From assembly GCF_000145255.1 (NCBI RefSeq), contig NC_014394.1:2170001-2234000 (forward strand): 64,000 nt of DNA, in the 5' to 3' direction. Position numbers and translations under genes: made by a program. The stretch is from Gallionella capsiferriformans ES-2 (GTDB lineage: Bacteria; Pseudomonadota; Gammaproteobacteria; Burkholderiales; Gallionellaceae). Below the pieces are notes generated by a model, which saw nothing but the letters and a program-made list of their open reading frames with translations, was not told the DNA's origin and made no database searches. Numbering within the stretch: position 1 is the stretch's first letter; every line of letters begins with the position of its first letter. This document shows, piece after piece, positions 52,421-63,871 of the stretch.

Positions 52421-53257
52421 ATGTCAGCCGAATCAAACCATGCATCCGCCACCCCCTTCAAGGTAGCCGCCATTCAGATGGCCTCAGGCCCGAATGTGGC
52501 AGGAAATCTGAGCGAGGCAAAACGCCTGATTGCCCGCGCCGCCGAACAAGGCGCTAGGCTTGTGGTGCTACCCGAATTCTTTGCCATCATGGGCATGAAT
52601 GAAAAGGACAAAGCGGCTGTGCGCGAAATGGCTGGCTCAGGGCCAATTCAGCAGTTTTTAAGCGATACCGCCCGCCAGTACAAAATATGGCTGGTAGGCG
52701 GGTCAATCCCGTTAGCGGCCAGCGTGCCCGACAAGGTGCTCAATAGCTGCCTAGTATTCAACGAAGAGGGTCAACAAGTCGCACGCTACGACAAGATTCA
52801 CCTGTTCAATTTGTCGATGGGGAACGAAAGTTACGACGAAGCGCAAACGATTGAGGCGGGTAATCAGGTGGTCGTCATTGACAGCCCTTTCGGGCGTATC
52901 GGACTTGCCATTTGCTACGACCTGCGTTTCCCCGAACTGTTTCGTGCCATGAAAGATGTCGACCTCATCGTACTGCCGGCCGCCTTTACAGAAACAACAG
53001 GAAAAATGCACTGGGAAATACTGGTGCGCGCACGCGCCATCGAAAATTTGGCCTATGTGATCGCATCAGCGCAGGGCGGCTATCACGTCAATGGACGGGA
53101 GACACACGGCAACAGCATGATCATCGGCCCGTGGGGACGCATCCTTGACCGTTTGCCCCGCGGATCAGGGGTCGTAATTGCCGAGGTCAACCCATCCTAT
53201 CAGGCAAGCCTGCGTACCGGCCTGCCTGCGTTAACACACCGAAAAATCAGCTGCTAA
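52421..53257 (+). CDS. Nitrilase-superfamily amidohydrolase (Nit1-like)
   Basis: 278 residues with the catalytic triad Glu (VVLPEFFAIMG), Lys (YDKIHLFN) and Cys (GLAICYDLRFPE). The NESYDEAQTIEAG and AQGGYHVNGRETHGNS segments place it among Nit1-type enzymes, which repair deaminated glutathione by hydrolysing its omega-amide. Between yhdP and tldD, a conserved position in betaproteobacteria. Confidence 0.9.
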   Translation: MSAESNHASATPFKVAAIQMASGPNVAGNLSEAKRLIARAAEQGARLVVLPEFFAIMGMNEKDKAAVREMAGSGPIQQFLSDTARQYKIWLVGGSIPLAASVPDKVLNSCLVFNEEGQQVARYDKIHLFNLSMGNESYDEAQTIEAGNQVVVIDSPFGRIGLAICYDLRFPELFRAMKDVDLIVLPAAFTETTGKMHWEILVRARAIENLAYVIASAQGGYHVNGRETHGNSMIIGPWGRILDRLPRGSGVVIAEVNPSYQASLRTGLPALTHRKISC

Positions 53258-53336
53258 CCGCAGGGTGAGCAGCAAGTAGTCGTTGGCAAGTAAAACCCAC
53301 AACTACTCACCACTTACCACTCACTATTTTAAAAAC

Positions 53337-54791
53337 ATGACCCTATCCGCCTCACCTGACGCCCTGTTTGCCACCGCGCAGAAAATTCTGCTCGCGCCCT
53401 ATCTGATTGAAACACTACAGATTGAGCAGGTCTTCAACAGCATGCTCGCACATCGCCTCGACTATGCCGACTTGTATTTTCAGTACAGCCGGGCTGAGAG
53501 CTGGTCGCTCGAAGAGGGCATCGTCAAATCCGGCAGTTTCAGCATCGATCAGGGAGTGGGGGTGCGTGCCGTCAGCGGCGAAAAAACCGCCTTCGCCTAT
53601 TCAGACGATATCAGTCTAAATGCGCTGCAAAGTGCGGCTAATGCCACGCGCGCCATTGCCTCCAGCGGTGGCACGCAAACCGTACCGATGATCCATAAAG
53701 GGTCACGTCGCGATATCTATCTGCCCAACGATCCAATTGCCAGCCTCAAGGATGCGGATAAGGTCGCGCTGCTCGAACGCATCGAAGGCTATGCGCGCGC
53801 ACTCGATCCGCGCGTGGTGCAGGTAATGGCAGGACTGTCCGGTGAATACGAGGTTGTGATGGTCGCCCGCAGCGATGGACTGATGAATGCAGACATCCGC
53901 CCGCTGGTACGCCTGTCGATCACCGTTATCATCGAGAGCAATGGTCGCCGCGAACAAGGTTCGGCAGGCGGCGGCGGACGCTTCAGTTACGCGTATTTCA
54001 CTGACGAAGTGCTGAGAAAATATGCCGCGCTGGCCGTGCATCAGGCATCAATCAATCTCGATGCGGCACCCGCACCTGCCGGCAACATGACGGTGGTACT
54101 GGGCAACGGATGGCCTGGCATCCTGCTGCACGAGGCGATCGGCCACGGACTGGAAGGCGATTTCAACCGCAAGGGCAGTTCAGCTTTTTCAGGGCGCATC
54201 GGCGAGCGAGTCGCCTCCGAAGGCGTCACGGTGGTGGACGACGGCACCCTCAGCGACCGGCGCGGTTCGATGCAGATGGACGATGAGGGCAACGCGACCC
54301 AGTGCACCACGCTGATCGAAAACGGCATCCTGAAGGGCTATTTGCAGGATACGCTCAACGCCCGTCTGATGGGTGTGCCGGTCACCGGTAATGCGCGTCG
54401 TGAGTCCTACGCACACATCCCGATGCCGCGCATGACCAACACCTATATGCTGGGCGGCGACAAAGACCCGGCGGAAATCATCGCCTCGGTAAAACACGGC
54501 CTGTACGCGGTCAATTTCGCAGGCGGTCAGGTCGACATCACCAGCGGAAAATTTGTATTCTCCACCGCCGAAGCCTACATGATCGAAGACGGTAAAATCA
54601 CCTATCCGGTCAAAGGTGCAACGCTGATCGGTAACGGCCCGGATGTGCTCACGCGCATCTCGATGATCGGCAACGACATGGCGCTCGACCCCGGCGTTGG
54701 CACCTGCGGTAAGGAAGGCCAGAGCGTACCCGTCGGCGTCGGACAACCTACCGTCCGAATCGACGGCCTGACGGTAGGCGGCACGGTTTAA
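53337..54791 (+). CDS. tldD: Metalloprotease TldD
   Basis: Cytoplasmic zinc protease that works with TldE/PmbA (not in this window) to trim peptides such as microcins and CcdA. The 484-residue protein has the HExxxH metal motif in [13 protein letters not shown] and the C-terminal [20 protein letters not shown] conserved in TldD. I start at the ATG at 53337 (MTLSASPD); a longer frame from 53283 is unlikely. The 80 bases before it contain repeated GTGAG/AAGTAGT-like words with weak dyad symmetry. Confidence 0.95.
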   Translation: MTLSASPDALFATAQKILLAPYLIETLQIEQVFNSMLAHRLDYADLYFQYSRAESWSLEEGIVKSGSFSIDQGVGVRAVSGEKTAFAYSDDISLNALQSAANATRAIASSGGTQTVPMIHKGSRRDIYLPNDPIASLKDADKVALLERIEGYARALDPRVVQVMAGLSGEYEVVMVARSDGLMNADIRPLVRLSITVIIESNGRREQGSAGGGGRFSYAYFTDEVLRKYAALAVHQASINLDAAPAPAGNMTVVLGNGWPGILLHEAIGHGLEGDFNRKGSSAFSGRIGERVASEGVTVVDDGTLSDRRGSMQMDDEGNATQCTTLIENGILKGYLQDTLNARLMGVPVTGNARRESYAHIPMPRMTNTYMLGGDKDPAEIIASVKHGLYAVNFAGGQVDITSGKFVFSTAEAYMIEDGKITYPVKGATLIGNGPDVLTRISMIGNDMALDPGVGTCGKEGQSVPVGVGQPTVRIDGLTVGGTV

Positions 54792-54824
54792 TCCACTATA
54801 TTTTTGAATATCGGAGTCCATTTT

Positions 54825-56144
54825 ATGAATTCACCCATTTCCTTAAGAGATCTGCCCACCGGCAACATTTTTCGCGCGGGCGATGTCTTCGTGCTGTTCG
54901 GCGAATTATTTGGCCGCGGCTACGCTAACGGTCTGATCAACGAAGCAAAAAAATCCGGCATGACCGTGGTTGGCATCACCGTAGGCCGTCGCGATGAAAA
55001 CAATGCGCTGCGCGCACTGACAGCAGATGAACTTGCCGAGGCGGAAGCCAATCTGGGCGGGCGCATCATCAACGTGCCGCTGATGGCGGGATTCGATCTG
55101 GATGCGCCGGCAGGCGAACCCACCCCGACCGATCTACTCTCGGGCATGACACTCAAGAGCTGGCAGGAAGACAAACTGGACTGGGCGCATATCGAGAAAT
55201 GCCGCGAAGTGGGCATCAAACGCTTCAAGGACTCCGTTGCACGCGTCATGAACGAACTCGACAGCCTGATCCCTGATGGCGCGAACGCCTTCTTCGCACA
55301 TACCATGGCAGGCGGCATTCCTAAGGTCAAAGTTTTTCTGGCCATTGCCAACCGCATCTACAAGGGGCGCGGCGAGCGCTTTATGTCCTCCCGCGCGCTG
55401 CTGGACAGCGACCTTGGCAAACTGATACTGATGAATTTCGATGAAGTGACCGCCAACACCTTTCAGTACCTGATCGAAGGCAGCACGGCTATCCGCACCA
55501 GACTTGAAAAGGCCGGCGGCCAGGTACGCTACACCGCCTACGGCTATCACGGCACCGAGATCCTGATCGAAAATCAATACCAGTGGCAGACCTATAGCAA
55601 TTACACGCAGGGACTGGCCAAAATGCGCCTGGAACAGGTCGCGGTTAACGCCTGGAAAAAAGGCGTTGTCGCCACCGTTTACAACTGCCCGGAAATCCGC
55701 ACGAATTCGTCCGATATCTTCGCAGGGGTCGAACTCTCGCTGTTCCCGCTGCTCAAAGCGCTGAAACAGGAAAATGGCGGCGCATGGGCCGAAGCACAGT
55801 GGCAAGCCTGCCGTCCGTTATTGCAGGACGGCATCACACTCGAAGCGTTGCTGCAAAAAATTGAAGACTACAACGTCAACCCCGTGATGAAAACGTTCAG
55901 GAATTTTTCAGCCTGGCCGATGGATAACTCGGAAGCGCTGGCCGAACTGATGATAGGCACGTCAGACGACATCATCCAGATGCATACAGACCGAAAAGAG
56001 CTCGTGGTCGGCATATTGAGCGCGCTGGTACTGGAAGGCACAGGACCCTTGATGTTTTACGAAACCTCCAAACCGGCAGGACCCGTGCTGTGGCTCAACC
56101 ACGACATCATTGCCAAACAGCTCAATGCAATGCACAACAGTTAA
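54825..56144 (+). CDS. FabMG-like protein (putative enoyl-ACP reductase family)
   Basis: 439 residues, start ATG at 54825 with CGGAG upstream. The N-terminal part (GDVFVLFGELFGRGYANGLI, GMTVVGITVGRRDENNALR) looks like a Rossmann-type nucleotide-binding domain; HTMAGGIPKVKVFLAIANRI and VYNCPEIRTNSSDIFAG are conserved blocks I associate with proteins annotated as FabMG-type enoyl-ACP reductases in betaproteobacteria. I recall this from annotation, without structural proof. Downstream of tldD and before a nuclease gene. Confidence 0.6.
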   Translation: MNSPISLRDLPTGNIFRAGDVFVLFGELFGRGYANGLINEAKKSGMTVVGITVGRRDENNALRALTADELAEAEANLGGRIINVPLMAGFDLDAPAGEPTPTDLLSGMTLKSWQEDKLDWAHIEKCREVGIKRFKDSVARVMNELDSLIPDGANAFFAHTMAGGIPKVKVFLAIANRIYKGRGERFMSSRALLDSDLGKLILMNFDEVTANTFQYLIEGSTAIRTRLEKAGGQVRYTAYGYHGTEILIENQYQWQTYSNYTQGLAKMRLEQVAVNAWKKGVVATVYNCPEIRTNSSDIFAGVELSLFPLLKALKQENGGAWAEAQWQACRPLLQDGITLEALLQKIEDYNVNPVMKTFRNFSAWPMDNSEALAELMIGTSDDIIQMHTDRKELVVGILSALVLEGTGPLMFYETSKPAGPVLWLNHDIIAKQLNAMHNS

Positions 56145-56147
56145 TTG

Positions 56148-56879
56148 ATGATTAAAATATTGCAACGGGGCATTGTCCTGCTCCTGTTTTCATTCGGGAC
56201 CGCATTTGCGGCACCGGATGATTTCAAACTCTGCCGCCAGGTGTTTGCCAACGGCACCCCGCCCGTGATCCGGCATCAAGAGGGACTGCAAATGCGTGCG
56301 CTCTGCTTTGACGCATTTGCAGTCATGCACTCGGGAAAAAGCCGCACGCCGCTCTATGTTGCAGAACGACTCAACAGCACTGTGCTGCAGGCGGCACGCG
56401 GCAACCAAAGAACCAACAAGTTTTTTGCCGACGCCAGATTGCCGCGTGCCGAACGCGCAGAACTTAATGACTATCACGGCTCAGGGTTCGATCGCGGTCA
56501 CATGGCGCCGGCAGGCGATATGGCAACGGATAGTTCGATGGCACAGAGTTTTTCGCTGGCCAACATGGTGCCGCAGTATTCGATCAATAACCGCAAAGCG
56601 TGGTCCAGCATCGAAAAGGCCACCCGAAAATACGCCATGCGCGCATCGGGCGATATTTACGTGATCACCGGCCCCGTATTTGACGGCACGCCGCCCGCGA
56701 TAGGCGCAAACCGCGTGTGGGTACCGCAGCATTTATTCAAACTGGTGTATGACCCGTCAACCCATAAAAGCTGGGTGAACTGGCTGGACAACACGGATGA
56801 GGCAAAAGTAGGCAAACCGATCAGCTATCAGGAATTGGTAAAACGCACCGGCATCGAGTTTCTGCCCCTTAAATCCTGA
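56148..56879 (+). CDS. Secreted DNA/RNA non-specific endonuclease
   Basis: 243 residues with a signal peptide (cleavage near AFA-APD) and the beta-beta-alpha-metal nuclease motif FDRGHMAPAGD, where His is the general base, followed by the metal-binding Asn in YSINNRKAW. Such enzymes (NucA/EndoG-like) degrade DNA and RNA outside the cytoplasm. The ATG at 56148 follows the upstream stop by three bases. Confidence 0.9.
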   Translation: MIKILQRGIVLLLFSFGTAFAAPDDFKLCRQVFANGTPPVIRHQEGLQMRALCFDAFAVMHSGKSRTPLYVAERLNSTVLQAARGNQRTNKFFADARLPRAERAELNDYHGSGFDRGHMAPAGDMATDSSMAQSFSLANMVPQYSINNRKAWSSIEKATRKYAMRASGDIYVITGPVFDGTPPAIGANRVWVPQHLFKLVYDPSTHKSWVNWLDNTDEAKVGKPISYQELVKRTGIEFLPLKS

Positions 56880-56885
56880 CTCAGC

Positions 56886-57419
56886 TTATTTTTCCAGATA
56901 ATCGACCAGTATTCCGCTGGTCAGGCGCAGTCGCTGACTGATCAGCTGCGAGATTTTGAGCAGCAGTTTAACGGCCAGCGCCGGCTTGTCGCGGATAATT
57001 TCCACAAAGCCATCGTGCGTCAGCACGGCTAACACGGACGGCTCTTTAACCACCGCCGTGGCAGACCTCACTTCTCCGTCGACCAGCGCCATTTCACCCA
57101 GACTTCGCCCCGCGTAGACAGAGGCGACCCGCTTGTCATCGTGTTGCATGTCCTGCTTGTGAATATCCAAACGCCCTTGCAGCACGATACACATAAAATC
57201 GCCCCTGTCGCCTTCGCTGAATAACACCGTGCCGGGCACGGCCCGATAGAGCTGAATATACTGCGACAACGCTTGAATCTGCGCCCACTCAAAGTCTTTA
57301 AACATCTGAGTTGCATCGAGTGTATTGCGAATTTCGTCCATCGAAATTTCGTTCGCACCAAAGGGTTCTAAGATGGTTGATAAATTTTTTTGCGTGCTAA
57401 AAGTCATAGGTACGTTCAT
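56886..57419 (-). CDS. Cyclic-nucleotide-binding-domain protein
   Basis: About 177 residues from the ATG at 57419; earlier in-frame starts extend to 57494 and no Shine-Dalgarno decides. The cNMP domain is complete: VLFSEGDRGDFMCIVLQGRL, then the phosphate-binding cassette SLGEMALVDGEVRSATAV. There is no DNA-binding helix-turn-helix after it, so it is not a standard Crp/Fnr regulator but a stand-alone ligand-binding protein. Function unknown. Confidence 0.83.
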   Translation of the reverse strand: MNVPMTFSTQKNLSTILEPFGANEISMDEIRNTLDATQMFKDFEWAQIQALSQYIQLYRAVPGTVLFSEGDRGDFMCIVLQGRLDIHKQDMQHDDKRVASVYAGRSLGEMALVDGEVRSATAVVKEPSVLAVLTHDGFVEIIRDKPALAVKLLLKISQLISQRLRLTSGILVDYLEK

Positions 57420-57574
57420 AAAAAAGGGGCGCCCAACAGAATAAACAACGCGATGCAGTTTCTGCATTCTACTGCCCGGATCGATTAACTGCACGGCGAA
57501 TTTATACTCACCCGAACCAACACATAGAGATGAAAGCGCGCCCGCCGCTCATCTCACGGTATAATCCGGCCTCT

Positions 57575-58501
57575 ATGCAGATACTACGCGGACTCTATTC
57601 ACCCGACACCCGGCCTGTCGCCCTCACCATCGGAAATTTCGACGGGGTACATCGGGGTCATCAGGCCTTGCTGAACCAGTTAAAGGCAGCCGCCGCCGCA
57701 CGCGGCTTACCGACAGCGGTGGTTATTTTTGAACCCCACCCGCGCGAATTTTTCACACCCGATACGGCACCAGCCCGATTGAGTAGCCTGCGAGAAAAGC
57801 TGGCGCTATTCGAGCAGTTCGGCATCGACCGTGTGCAGGTATGCCGCTTCGATGCCCGCCTCGCACAAATGTCAGCTGCAGATTTCATCCGCGCTCTACA
57901 TCAGAAGCTTAACGCCAAATTCGTACTGATCGGCGACGATTTTCGCTTCGGCAGCGGACGCATCGGCGATTTCGCGCTGATGGAGAAAATCGGTGAGCAG
58001 CAGGGGTTTGAGGTGCAGGCAGTCCAAAGCGTCACACACGACGGCGTGCGTATCTCCAGCACCGCAGTTCGTGCGGCACTGGCAGCGGGACAAATGCGAC
58101 GCTGCCACGATTATCTGGGCCGCACCTACAGCATATCGGGACGGGTCGTACACGGCGATGGCGTGGGACGTAAACTGGGCTACCCGACCGCGAACATCCA
58201 GATAAAGCACAACCGGCCTCCGCTGTCGGGCATCTTCGTCGTCGAAGCGCATGCCGAAGGACTAGGAATATTGCAAGGCGTGGCCAGTTTAGGCGTGCGT
58301 CCTACCCTGAAACATCAGGCACGACCAATACTTGAAGTACATCTTTTTGAATTTAAACAAGATATTTATGGCAAGCGGTTGCGCGTAGAATTTCTGCAAA
58401 AGCGCCGCGATGAACAAAAATTTCCCGATGTGGGAGCGCTCACGCGACAAATCGCGCTGGACGTCGAAAATGCAAAGAAATGGTTTGAACAACATGACTG
58501 A
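57575..58501 (+). CDS. ribF: Bifunctional riboflavin kinase/FAD synthetase RibF
   Basis: 308 residues. N-terminal adenylyltransferase with the HIGH-like [10 protein letters not shown] and the [15 protein letters not shown] motif; C-terminal riboflavin kinase with [11 protein letters not shown]. Converts riboflavin to FMN and FAD. I start at the ATG at 57575 (MQILRGL). It overlaps ileS by 8 bases, the conserved ribF-ileS-lspA-ispH order. Confidence 0.95.
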   Translation: MQILRGLYSPDTRPVALTIGNFDGVHRGHQALLNQLKAAAAARGLPTAVVIFEPHPREFFTPDTAPARLSSLREKLALFEQFGIDRVQVCRFDARLAQMSAADFIRALHQKLNAKFVLIGDDFRFGSGRIGDFALMEKIGEQQGFEVQAVQSVTHDGVRISSTAVRAALAAGQMRRCHDYLGRTYSISGRVVHGDGVGRKLGYPTANIQIKHNRPPLSGIFVVEAHAEGLGILQGVASLGVRPTLKHQARPILEVHLFEFKQDIYGKRLRVEFLQKRRDEQKFPDVGALTRQIALDVENAKKWFEQHD

Positions 58502-61301
58502 TTACAAAAAAACACTGAATCTTCCGGATACTTCATTCCCGATGCGCGGCGACATGGCCAAACGCGAGCCGCAAATGCTGTCACGCTGGCAGGAACAACA
58601 GCGTTATCAGAAGATACGCGCCGCAAAACAGGGGTTGCCCAAGTTCATTCTGCACGATGGCCCGCCTTATGCGAACGGTGACATACACATCGGTCATGCG
58701 GTCAACAAAATCCTAAAAGACATCATCATCAAGAGCAAAACGCTCTCAGGCTTTGATGCGCCCTATGTGCCGGGCTGGGATTGCCATGGCCTGCCGATTG
58801 AGTTGATGGTAGAAAAAAAGCACGGCAAGGCGATCCCACCTGCCCAGTTCCGTGAACTGTGCCGCAGCTATGCCGCAGAACAGGTCGAACGCCAGAAAAA
58901 GGACTTCATCCGTTTAGGGGTACTGGGCGACTGGAATCGTCCGTATCTGACGATGGATTTCAAGGTCGAAGCCGACATCATCCGCGCCATCGGCCAGATA
59001 CACGACAACGGGTATTTGTATCAGGGCTATAAGCCGGTGAACTGGTGTCTGGATTGTCAATCCGCGCTGGCGGAAGCCGAAGTCGAATACGAAGACAAAA
59101 CCTCCAGTGCGATCGACGTCGCGTTTGAAGTCAAGGATCCGGCATCACTGGCACGCGCCTTCGGCGTGTCGCTGCCGGGTTCGGCAAAAGTCTATGCGGT
59201 CATCTGGACGACAACGCCGTGGACGCTGCCGGCCAATCAGGCGGTGAGCGTGCATCCCGAGTTCGAATACAGTCTGGTCAAAACCGAAAAAGGCTATCTG
59301 CTGCTCGCCAGCGAGTTGGCGCAAAGCTGTCTGGAGCGCTATCAGTTAAGCGGCGAGACCGTCGGCACCTGCCGTGGCGCGGCGCTTGATATGCTGCCCT
59401 TGCAGCACCCGTTCCAGGATCGCATCGTTCCGCTCATCTGCGGCGACCATGTCACGGCGGATTCCGGTACGGGTCTGGTGCATACCGCACCCGCCCACGG
59501 TCTGGACGATTATTTCGTCGGCCAAAAATACGGCCTGCCAACCGACAATCCGGTAGGCGACGACGGTAAGTTTCTGGCCACTGTGCCTGCCGTCGGTGAC
59601 GTTGAACTGGCCGGCGTATTCGTCTGGAAAGCGAACGACATCGTGTTGCAGGCGCTGGAAGCTTCAGGCCATCTGCTTTGCTTGAAAAAAGTGCAGCACA
59701 GCTATCCGCATTGCTGGCGCCACAAGACCCCGATCATCTTCCGTTCCACGCCACAGTGGTTCATCGGCATGACACAACAGGCGCACGGCAGCGATGCCAC
59801 CTTGCGCAACCTTGCCAACAAAGCCGTCGATGAGACGACCTTCTTCCCGGCCTGGGGCCGCGCGCGTCTGGAGGCGATGATCAAGAATCGACCCGACTGG
59901 TGCGTCTCACGCCAGCGCAACTGGGGCGTTCCGATGCCGTTCTTCGTCCACAAGGAAACAGGCGAACTGCATCCGCGCACACAGGAATTGCTGGAACAAG
60001 TCGCAAAACGGGTCGAAGAAAATGGCATCGAAGCCTGGTTCAGCCTCAATTCGGTCGACCTGCTCGGCACGGACGCCGAGCACTACAAGAAGCTCACCCA
60101 CACGCTGGATGTGTGGTTCGATTCAGGCTCGACCCACGCGGCCGTCCTCGCCCTCCGCCCCGAGCTGAGTTCCTCCTCCGATCGCTATCTGGCCGACCTG
60201 TATCTGGAAGGCTCTGACCAGCATCGCGGCTGGTTCCAGTCTTCGCTTTTAACCGGCTGTGCCATCAATGGCCGCGCGCCGTTCAATGCCCTGCTCACGC
60301 ACGGCTTCGTCGTCGACGGTAACGGCCACAAGATGTCAAAATCCAAAGGCAACGTGATTGCGCCGCAGAAAATTTTCGACACGCTAGGCGCCGACATTCT
60401 GCGCCTTTGGACCGCCTCAACCGATTACTCAGGCGAGTTGACCATCTCAGATGAAATTTTAAAACGCGTGGTGGAGAGCTATCGCCGCATCCGCAACACC
60501 TTGAAATTCCTGCTGGCCAACATTTCCGATTTTGACGCGACGCGCGATGCACTCCCCGTGAGTGACTGGCTGGAAATCGACCGCTACGCGCTGCACATGA
60601 CGCAAAAACTGCAAGACGAAGTGCGTGCCGATTATGAACGCTATGAATTCCATCTCGGCGTGCAAAAGCTGCTGGGATTCTGCTCCGAAACGCTGGGCAG
60701 TTTCTATCTGGACATCCTGAAAGACCGCCTGTACACCTCGGGGGAAAACGCCCGCGCACGGCGCTCGGCACAAAACGCCCTGTACCACATCACCCATGCG
60801 CTGACACGTCTGATCGCGCCAATTTTAAGTTTCACCGGCGAAGAGGCCTTTGAAGTATTGAACGGCCGCAACGACCAGAGCGTGTTCGAGGGCGTATGGC
60901 ACGAGCTGCCGGACGCAAAATTGTCGGGCGAAGAAATCAGCTCATGGCTGACCGTCGACGCCTGGCGCGCGCGCGTCAACAAGCAACTGGAAGCAGCGCG
61001 CTCCGCAGGGCTGATCGGTTCGGCTCTGGCCGCCGAAGTCGACGTATTCGCATCGGGCGATGATTTCGACGTGCTGGCGCGTTTAGGCGACGATCTGCGT
61101 CTGGTCTTCATCACTTCGCGCGCCACGCTGCATCGCGCCGAGGATGAACAGCGTATCGATGTATCGGCCAGTCTGCACGACAAGTGTGAACGCTGCTGGC
61201 ATTACCGCGAGGATGTGGGGACTGACGCCGAGCATCCGACCCTGTGCGGCCGTTGCGTGAGCAATCTGTATGGCGAGGGCGAATCGAGGCGTTATGCTTA
61301 G
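58494..61301 (+). CDS. ileS: Isoleucyl-tRNA synthetase
   Basis: 935 residues, class I synthetase: [11 protein letters not shown] (HIGH motif), [10 protein letters not shown] (KMSKS motif), the CP1 editing domain in between, and a C-terminal zinc ribbon with CERCWHY and CGRCVSN. Start ATG at 58494 inside the end of ribF. Confidence 0.97.
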   Translation: MTDYKKTLNLPDTSFPMRGDMAKREPQMLSRWQEQQRYQKIRAAKQGLPKFILHDGPPYANGDIHIGHAVNKILKDIIIKSKTLSGFDAPYVPGWDCHGLPIELMVEKKHGKAIPPAQFRELCRSYAAEQVERQKKDFIRLGVLGDWNRPYLTMDFKVEADIIRAIGQIHDNGYLYQGYKPVNWCLDCQSALAEAEVEYEDKTSSAIDVAFEVKDPASLARAFGVSLPGSAKVYAVIWTTTPWTLPANQAVSVHPEFEYSLVKTEKGYLLLASELAQSCLERYQLSGETVGTCRGAALDMLPLQHPFQDRIVPLICGDHVTADSGTGLVHTAPAHGLDDYFVGQKYGLPTDNPVGDDGKFLATVPAVGDVELAGVFVWKANDIVLQALEASGHLLCLKKVQHSYPHCWRHKTPIIFRSTPQWFIGMTQQAHGSDATLRNLANKAVDETTFFPAWGRARLEAMIKNRPDWCVSRQRNWGVPMPFFVHKETGELHPRTQELLEQVAKRVEENGIEAWFSLNSVDLLGTDAEHYKKLTHTLDVWFDSGSTHAAVLALRPELSSSSDRYLADLYLEGSDQHRGWFQSSLLTGCAINGRAPFNALLTHGFVVDGNGHKMSKSKGNVIAPQKIFDTLGADILRLWTASTDYSGELTISDEILKRVVESYRRIRNTLKFLLANISDFDATRDALPVSDWLEIDRYALHMTQKLQDEVRADYERYEFHLGVQKLLGFCSETLGSFYLDILKDRLYTSGENARARRSAQNALYHITHALTRLIAPILSFTGEEAFEVLNGRNDQSVFEGVWHELPDAKLSGEEISSWLTVDAWRARVNKQLEAARSAGLIGSALAAEVDVFASGDDFDVLARLGDDLRLVFITSRATLHRAEDEQRIDVSASLHDKCERCWHYREDVGTDAEHPTLCGRCVSNLYGEGESRRYA

Positions 61302-61770
61302 TCGCTGGCTGGGCTTGAGCGCACTGGTGATCGTGCTCGACCAGATCGCCAAGCTGTTCGTAATCAGTCACTTCACCTATCTGGAGAGCATCACGGTAAA
61401 TGGCGTGTTTGATCTGGCCCGATTGCACAACGCAGGCGCCGCGTTCAGTTTCCTGAGCGAAGCCGGCGGCATGCAGCGCTGGCTGTTCTCCGGCATCGCC
61501 GTGATTGCGTCCGTATCGATCACCCTGCTGCTGTACAAACATGCAAAAGAGACCCTGTTTGCACTGGCGCTGAGTCTGATACTGGGCGGCGCCTTAGGCA
61601 ACCTGATCGACCGCATCGCCTATGGCTATGTCATCGACTTTCTGCTGTTCCACTGGAACGAGCATTATTTCCCCGCCTTCAATCTGGCCGACTCCGCGAT
61701 CACCTCTGGTGCGGCACTGATGATCTGGGAGAGTTTTATGGAGAAGAAACATGGATCTGCTGTTAGCTAA
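61294..61770 (+). CDS. lspA: Lipoprotein signal peptidase
   Basis: 158 residues, four transmembrane helices, catalytic aspartates in [11 protein letters not shown] and AFNLADSAI, the two conserved LspA boxes. Cleaves the signal peptide of diacylated prolipoproteins. Start ATG at 61294 overlaps the ileS stop; the end overlaps ispH by 20 bases. Confidence 0.95.
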   Translation: MLSRWLGLSALVIVLDQIAKLFVISHFTYLESITVNGVFDLARLHNAGAAFSFLSEAGGMQRWLFSGIAVIASVSITLLLYKHAKETLFALALSLILGGALGNLIDRIAYGYVIDFLLFHWNEHYFPAFNLADSAITSGAALMIWESFMEKKHGSAVS

Positions 61771-62689
61771 CCCGCGCGGCTTCTGCGCCGGCGTGGATCG
61801 CGCCATCGAAATCGTCGAACGCGCGCTTGAATTGCATGGTGCGCCCATTTATGTGCGCCATGAAGTCGTGCACAACAAATTTGTCGTCGAAGGGTTGCGC
61901 AACAAAGGCGCCGTGTTTATCGAGGATCTGAACGACGTCCCCTCCGGCAGCATCCTGATCTTCAGCGCCCACGGCGTATCGCAAGCGGTGCGCCGTGAAG
62001 CCGGAGAACGCAACCTGACTGTGTTCGATGCGACCTGCCCGCTGGTCACTAAGGTGCATCTCGAAGTCTCCCGCCTGCGCGATCAGGACAAAGAAATCAT
62101 TATGATCGGCCACAAGGGACACCCCGAAGTCGAGGGCACGATGGGGCAAACTGAAGGGGGCATGTATCTAGTCGAATCGCCCGAACAGGTCGAAACGCTC
62201 ACGGTTCGTGATGAGCAGAATTTAGCGTATGTCACGCAAACCACGCTGTCGGTGGATGACGCCAGCAACATCATCGCGGCGTTAAAAAACCGTTTTCCTT
62301 TCATCACCGGCCCTAAAAAGGACGACATTTGCTATGCGACGCAAAACCGTCAGGATGCGGTCAAACTACTGGTCAAGCAATGCGATGTGGTAGTGGTGGT
62401 TGGTTCCCCCAACAGTTCAAACTCGAACCGGCTGCGCGAAGTCGCCGCTAATGTCGGCGTACCGGCTTATCTGGTGGATGATGCCAGTGCCCTGCAGGCG
62501 GAATGGTTCGCCGGAAAACTGCATATCGGCGTATCGGCCGGCGCATCCGCTCCTGAAGTGCTGGTCCAAGGCGTCATTGAACAACTCAAACAATTTGGCG
62601 CACAGCAGGTCAGCGAGTTACAGGGTATCGTCGAGAACGTGGTGTTCCCGCTGCCCAAGACGCTGATCAAAATCACAGAAGCCCGCTAG
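61751..62689 (+). CDS. ispH: 4-hydroxy-3-methylbut-2-enyl diphosphate reductase
   Basis: 312 residues. The three iron-sulfur cysteines are in [20 protein letters not shown] and [12 protein letters not shown], and the substrate-binding SNSNRLREV is present. Last step of the MEP isoprenoid pathway, making IPP and DMAPP. Confidence 0.97.
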   Translation: MDLLLANPRGFCAGVDRAIEIVERALELHGAPIYVRHEVVHNKFVVEGLRNKGAVFIEDLNDVPSGSILIFSAHGVSQAVRREAGERNLTVFDATCPLVTKVHLEVSRLRDQDKEIIMIGHKGHPEVEGTMGQTEGGMYLVESPEQVETLTVRDEQNLAYVTQTTLSVDDASNIIAALKNRFPFITGPKKDDICYATQNRQDAVKLLVKQCDVVVVVGSPNSSNSNRLREVAANVGVPAYLVDDASALQAEWFAGKLHIGVSAGASAPEVLVQGVIEQLKQFGAQQVSELQGIVENVVFPLPKTLIKITEAR

Positions 62690-62696
62690 CTGCCGC

Positions 62697-63761
62697 ATGC
62701 CTGAACATTTCCTGATTATCGGTGCCGGCGCAGTCGGCTTAACCAGCGCACAAGCACTGCTGCAAGCGGGCTATCGTGTCACGCTGGTGGAGCGCGGCAC
62801 GTCAGGTCAGGAAGCCTCATGGGCCGGGGGGGGCATCATGTCGCCGCTTTGCTCGTGGGATTACCCGGAGGCGGTCACGCGCCTGACAGAACGCAGCATG
62901 GGTCTGTTTCCCGATGCGATGGACGAACTGCATGCCGCGACCGGCATCGATCCTGAATATGAGCCGAGCGGCATGCTGGTGCTCCCCCCGTTCGAGGATC
63001 AACGCGCCGCCACATGGTGCAGCGCACATCAGGTTGAAATGCAGCGCGTCGCCTTGAGCGCGCATCTGCCGGGATTGTCAGGGGAAGGCTTGCTGCTACC
63101 CCGCGTCGGCCAGGTGCGCAATCCTCGCCTGTTGCAGGCGTTACGTCGCCATGTCGAGCTGCTGGGCGGCACGATCCTTGAAAACCATGAAGTCCACAAA
63201 TTCAATATCGAAAATAATCGTATCACCCGCCTGCAAACCAGCCGCGGCAACCTGAGTGCAGATGCCGTGATCCTGGCGGCCGGAGCCTGGAGTCGAACCT
63301 TGCTGGGCGAACATGCCATGACACTTGACGTACGTCCGATACGCGGGCAGATTTTACTGTTCAAGTTCGACGCCCCGCCGTTCCAAAATATCCTGCTGCA
63401 GGGCAGCCTGTATTTCATCCCGCGACGTGACGGCCATGTGCTGGTCGGCAGCACGCTCGAGGATGCAGGCTTCGACAAATCCACCACCGATGAAGCGAAA
63501 AGCAGCCTGCTCAGCCGTATCTACGCGCTGTTCCCGCACTGGCGCGAGCAACCGCTGGTCAAACACTGGGCCGGCCTGCGCCCGGGGTCCCCGGACAATA
63601 TCCCGACCATCGGACGTCATCCTGTTTTATCCAACCTGTATGCCAACTGCGGGCATTTCCGCTATGGCGTCACGATGTCGCTGGCCTGTGCCGAACTACT
63701 CGTCAACGAGATTGAAGCGCGCCCGCAACCCTTATCTTGCGAGGAATATCGCTGGCTATAA
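62697..63761 (+). CDS. thiO: FAD-dependent glycine oxidase (ThiO-like)
   Basis: 354 residues of the DAO family: N-terminal Rossmann motif LIIGAGAVGLTSAQALL, ASWAGGGIMSPL, and the C-terminal GLRPGSPDNIPTIG and CGHFRYGVTMSLA. Members oxidise glycine to iminoglycine for the thiazole of thiamine. No other thiamine gene is adjacent in this window, so the exact role is by family only. Confidence 0.85.
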   Translation: MPEHFLIIGAGAVGLTSAQALLQAGYRVTLVERGTSGQEASWAGGGIMSPLCSWDYPEAVTRLTERSMGLFPDAMDELHAATGIDPEYEPSGMLVLPPFEDQRAATWCSAHQVEMQRVALSAHLPGLSGEGLLLPRVGQVRNPRLLQALRRHVELLGGTILENHEVHKFNIENNRITRLQTSRGNLSADAVILAAGAWSRTLLGEHAMTLDVRPIRGQILLFKFDAPPFQNILLQGSLYFIPRRDGHVLVGSTLEDAGFDKSTTDEAKSSLLSRIYALFPHWREQPLVKHWAGLRPGSPDNIPTIGRHPVLSNLYANCGHFRYGVTMSLACAELLVNEIEARPQPLSCEEYRWL

Positions 63762-63776
63762 TCGTGGCTTCTCCAC

Positions 63777-63782
63777 TATAAT
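63777..63782 (+). promoter_or_regulatory. -10 element of tRNA-Thr
   Basis: A perfect TATAAT 13 bases before the tRNA 5' end. No good -35 hexamer at 16-18 bases spacing. Confidence 0.55.
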
Positions 63783-63795
63783 TGGCGCGTTTCAT

Positions 63796-63871
63796 GCCGA
63801 AGTAGCTCAGTTGGTAGAGCAATTCACTCGTAACGAATAGGTCGTAGGTTCGATTCCTATCTTCGGCACCA
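63796..63871 (+). tRNA. tRNA-Thr (anticodon CGT)
   Basis: Acceptor GCCGAAG/CTTCGGC, D-arm AGCTCAGTTGGTAGAGC, anticodon loop CTCGTAA (anticodon CGT), T-arm with GGTTCGATTCC and encoded CCA. Complete cloverleaf. The last 129 bases of the window show no further gene. Confidence 0.96.

Noticed and set aside
53258..53336. Repeated GTGAG/AAGTAGT-like words before tldD
   Set aside because: Short and imperfect; the dyad is weak and I cannot distinguish it from chance or a decayed intergenic repeat.
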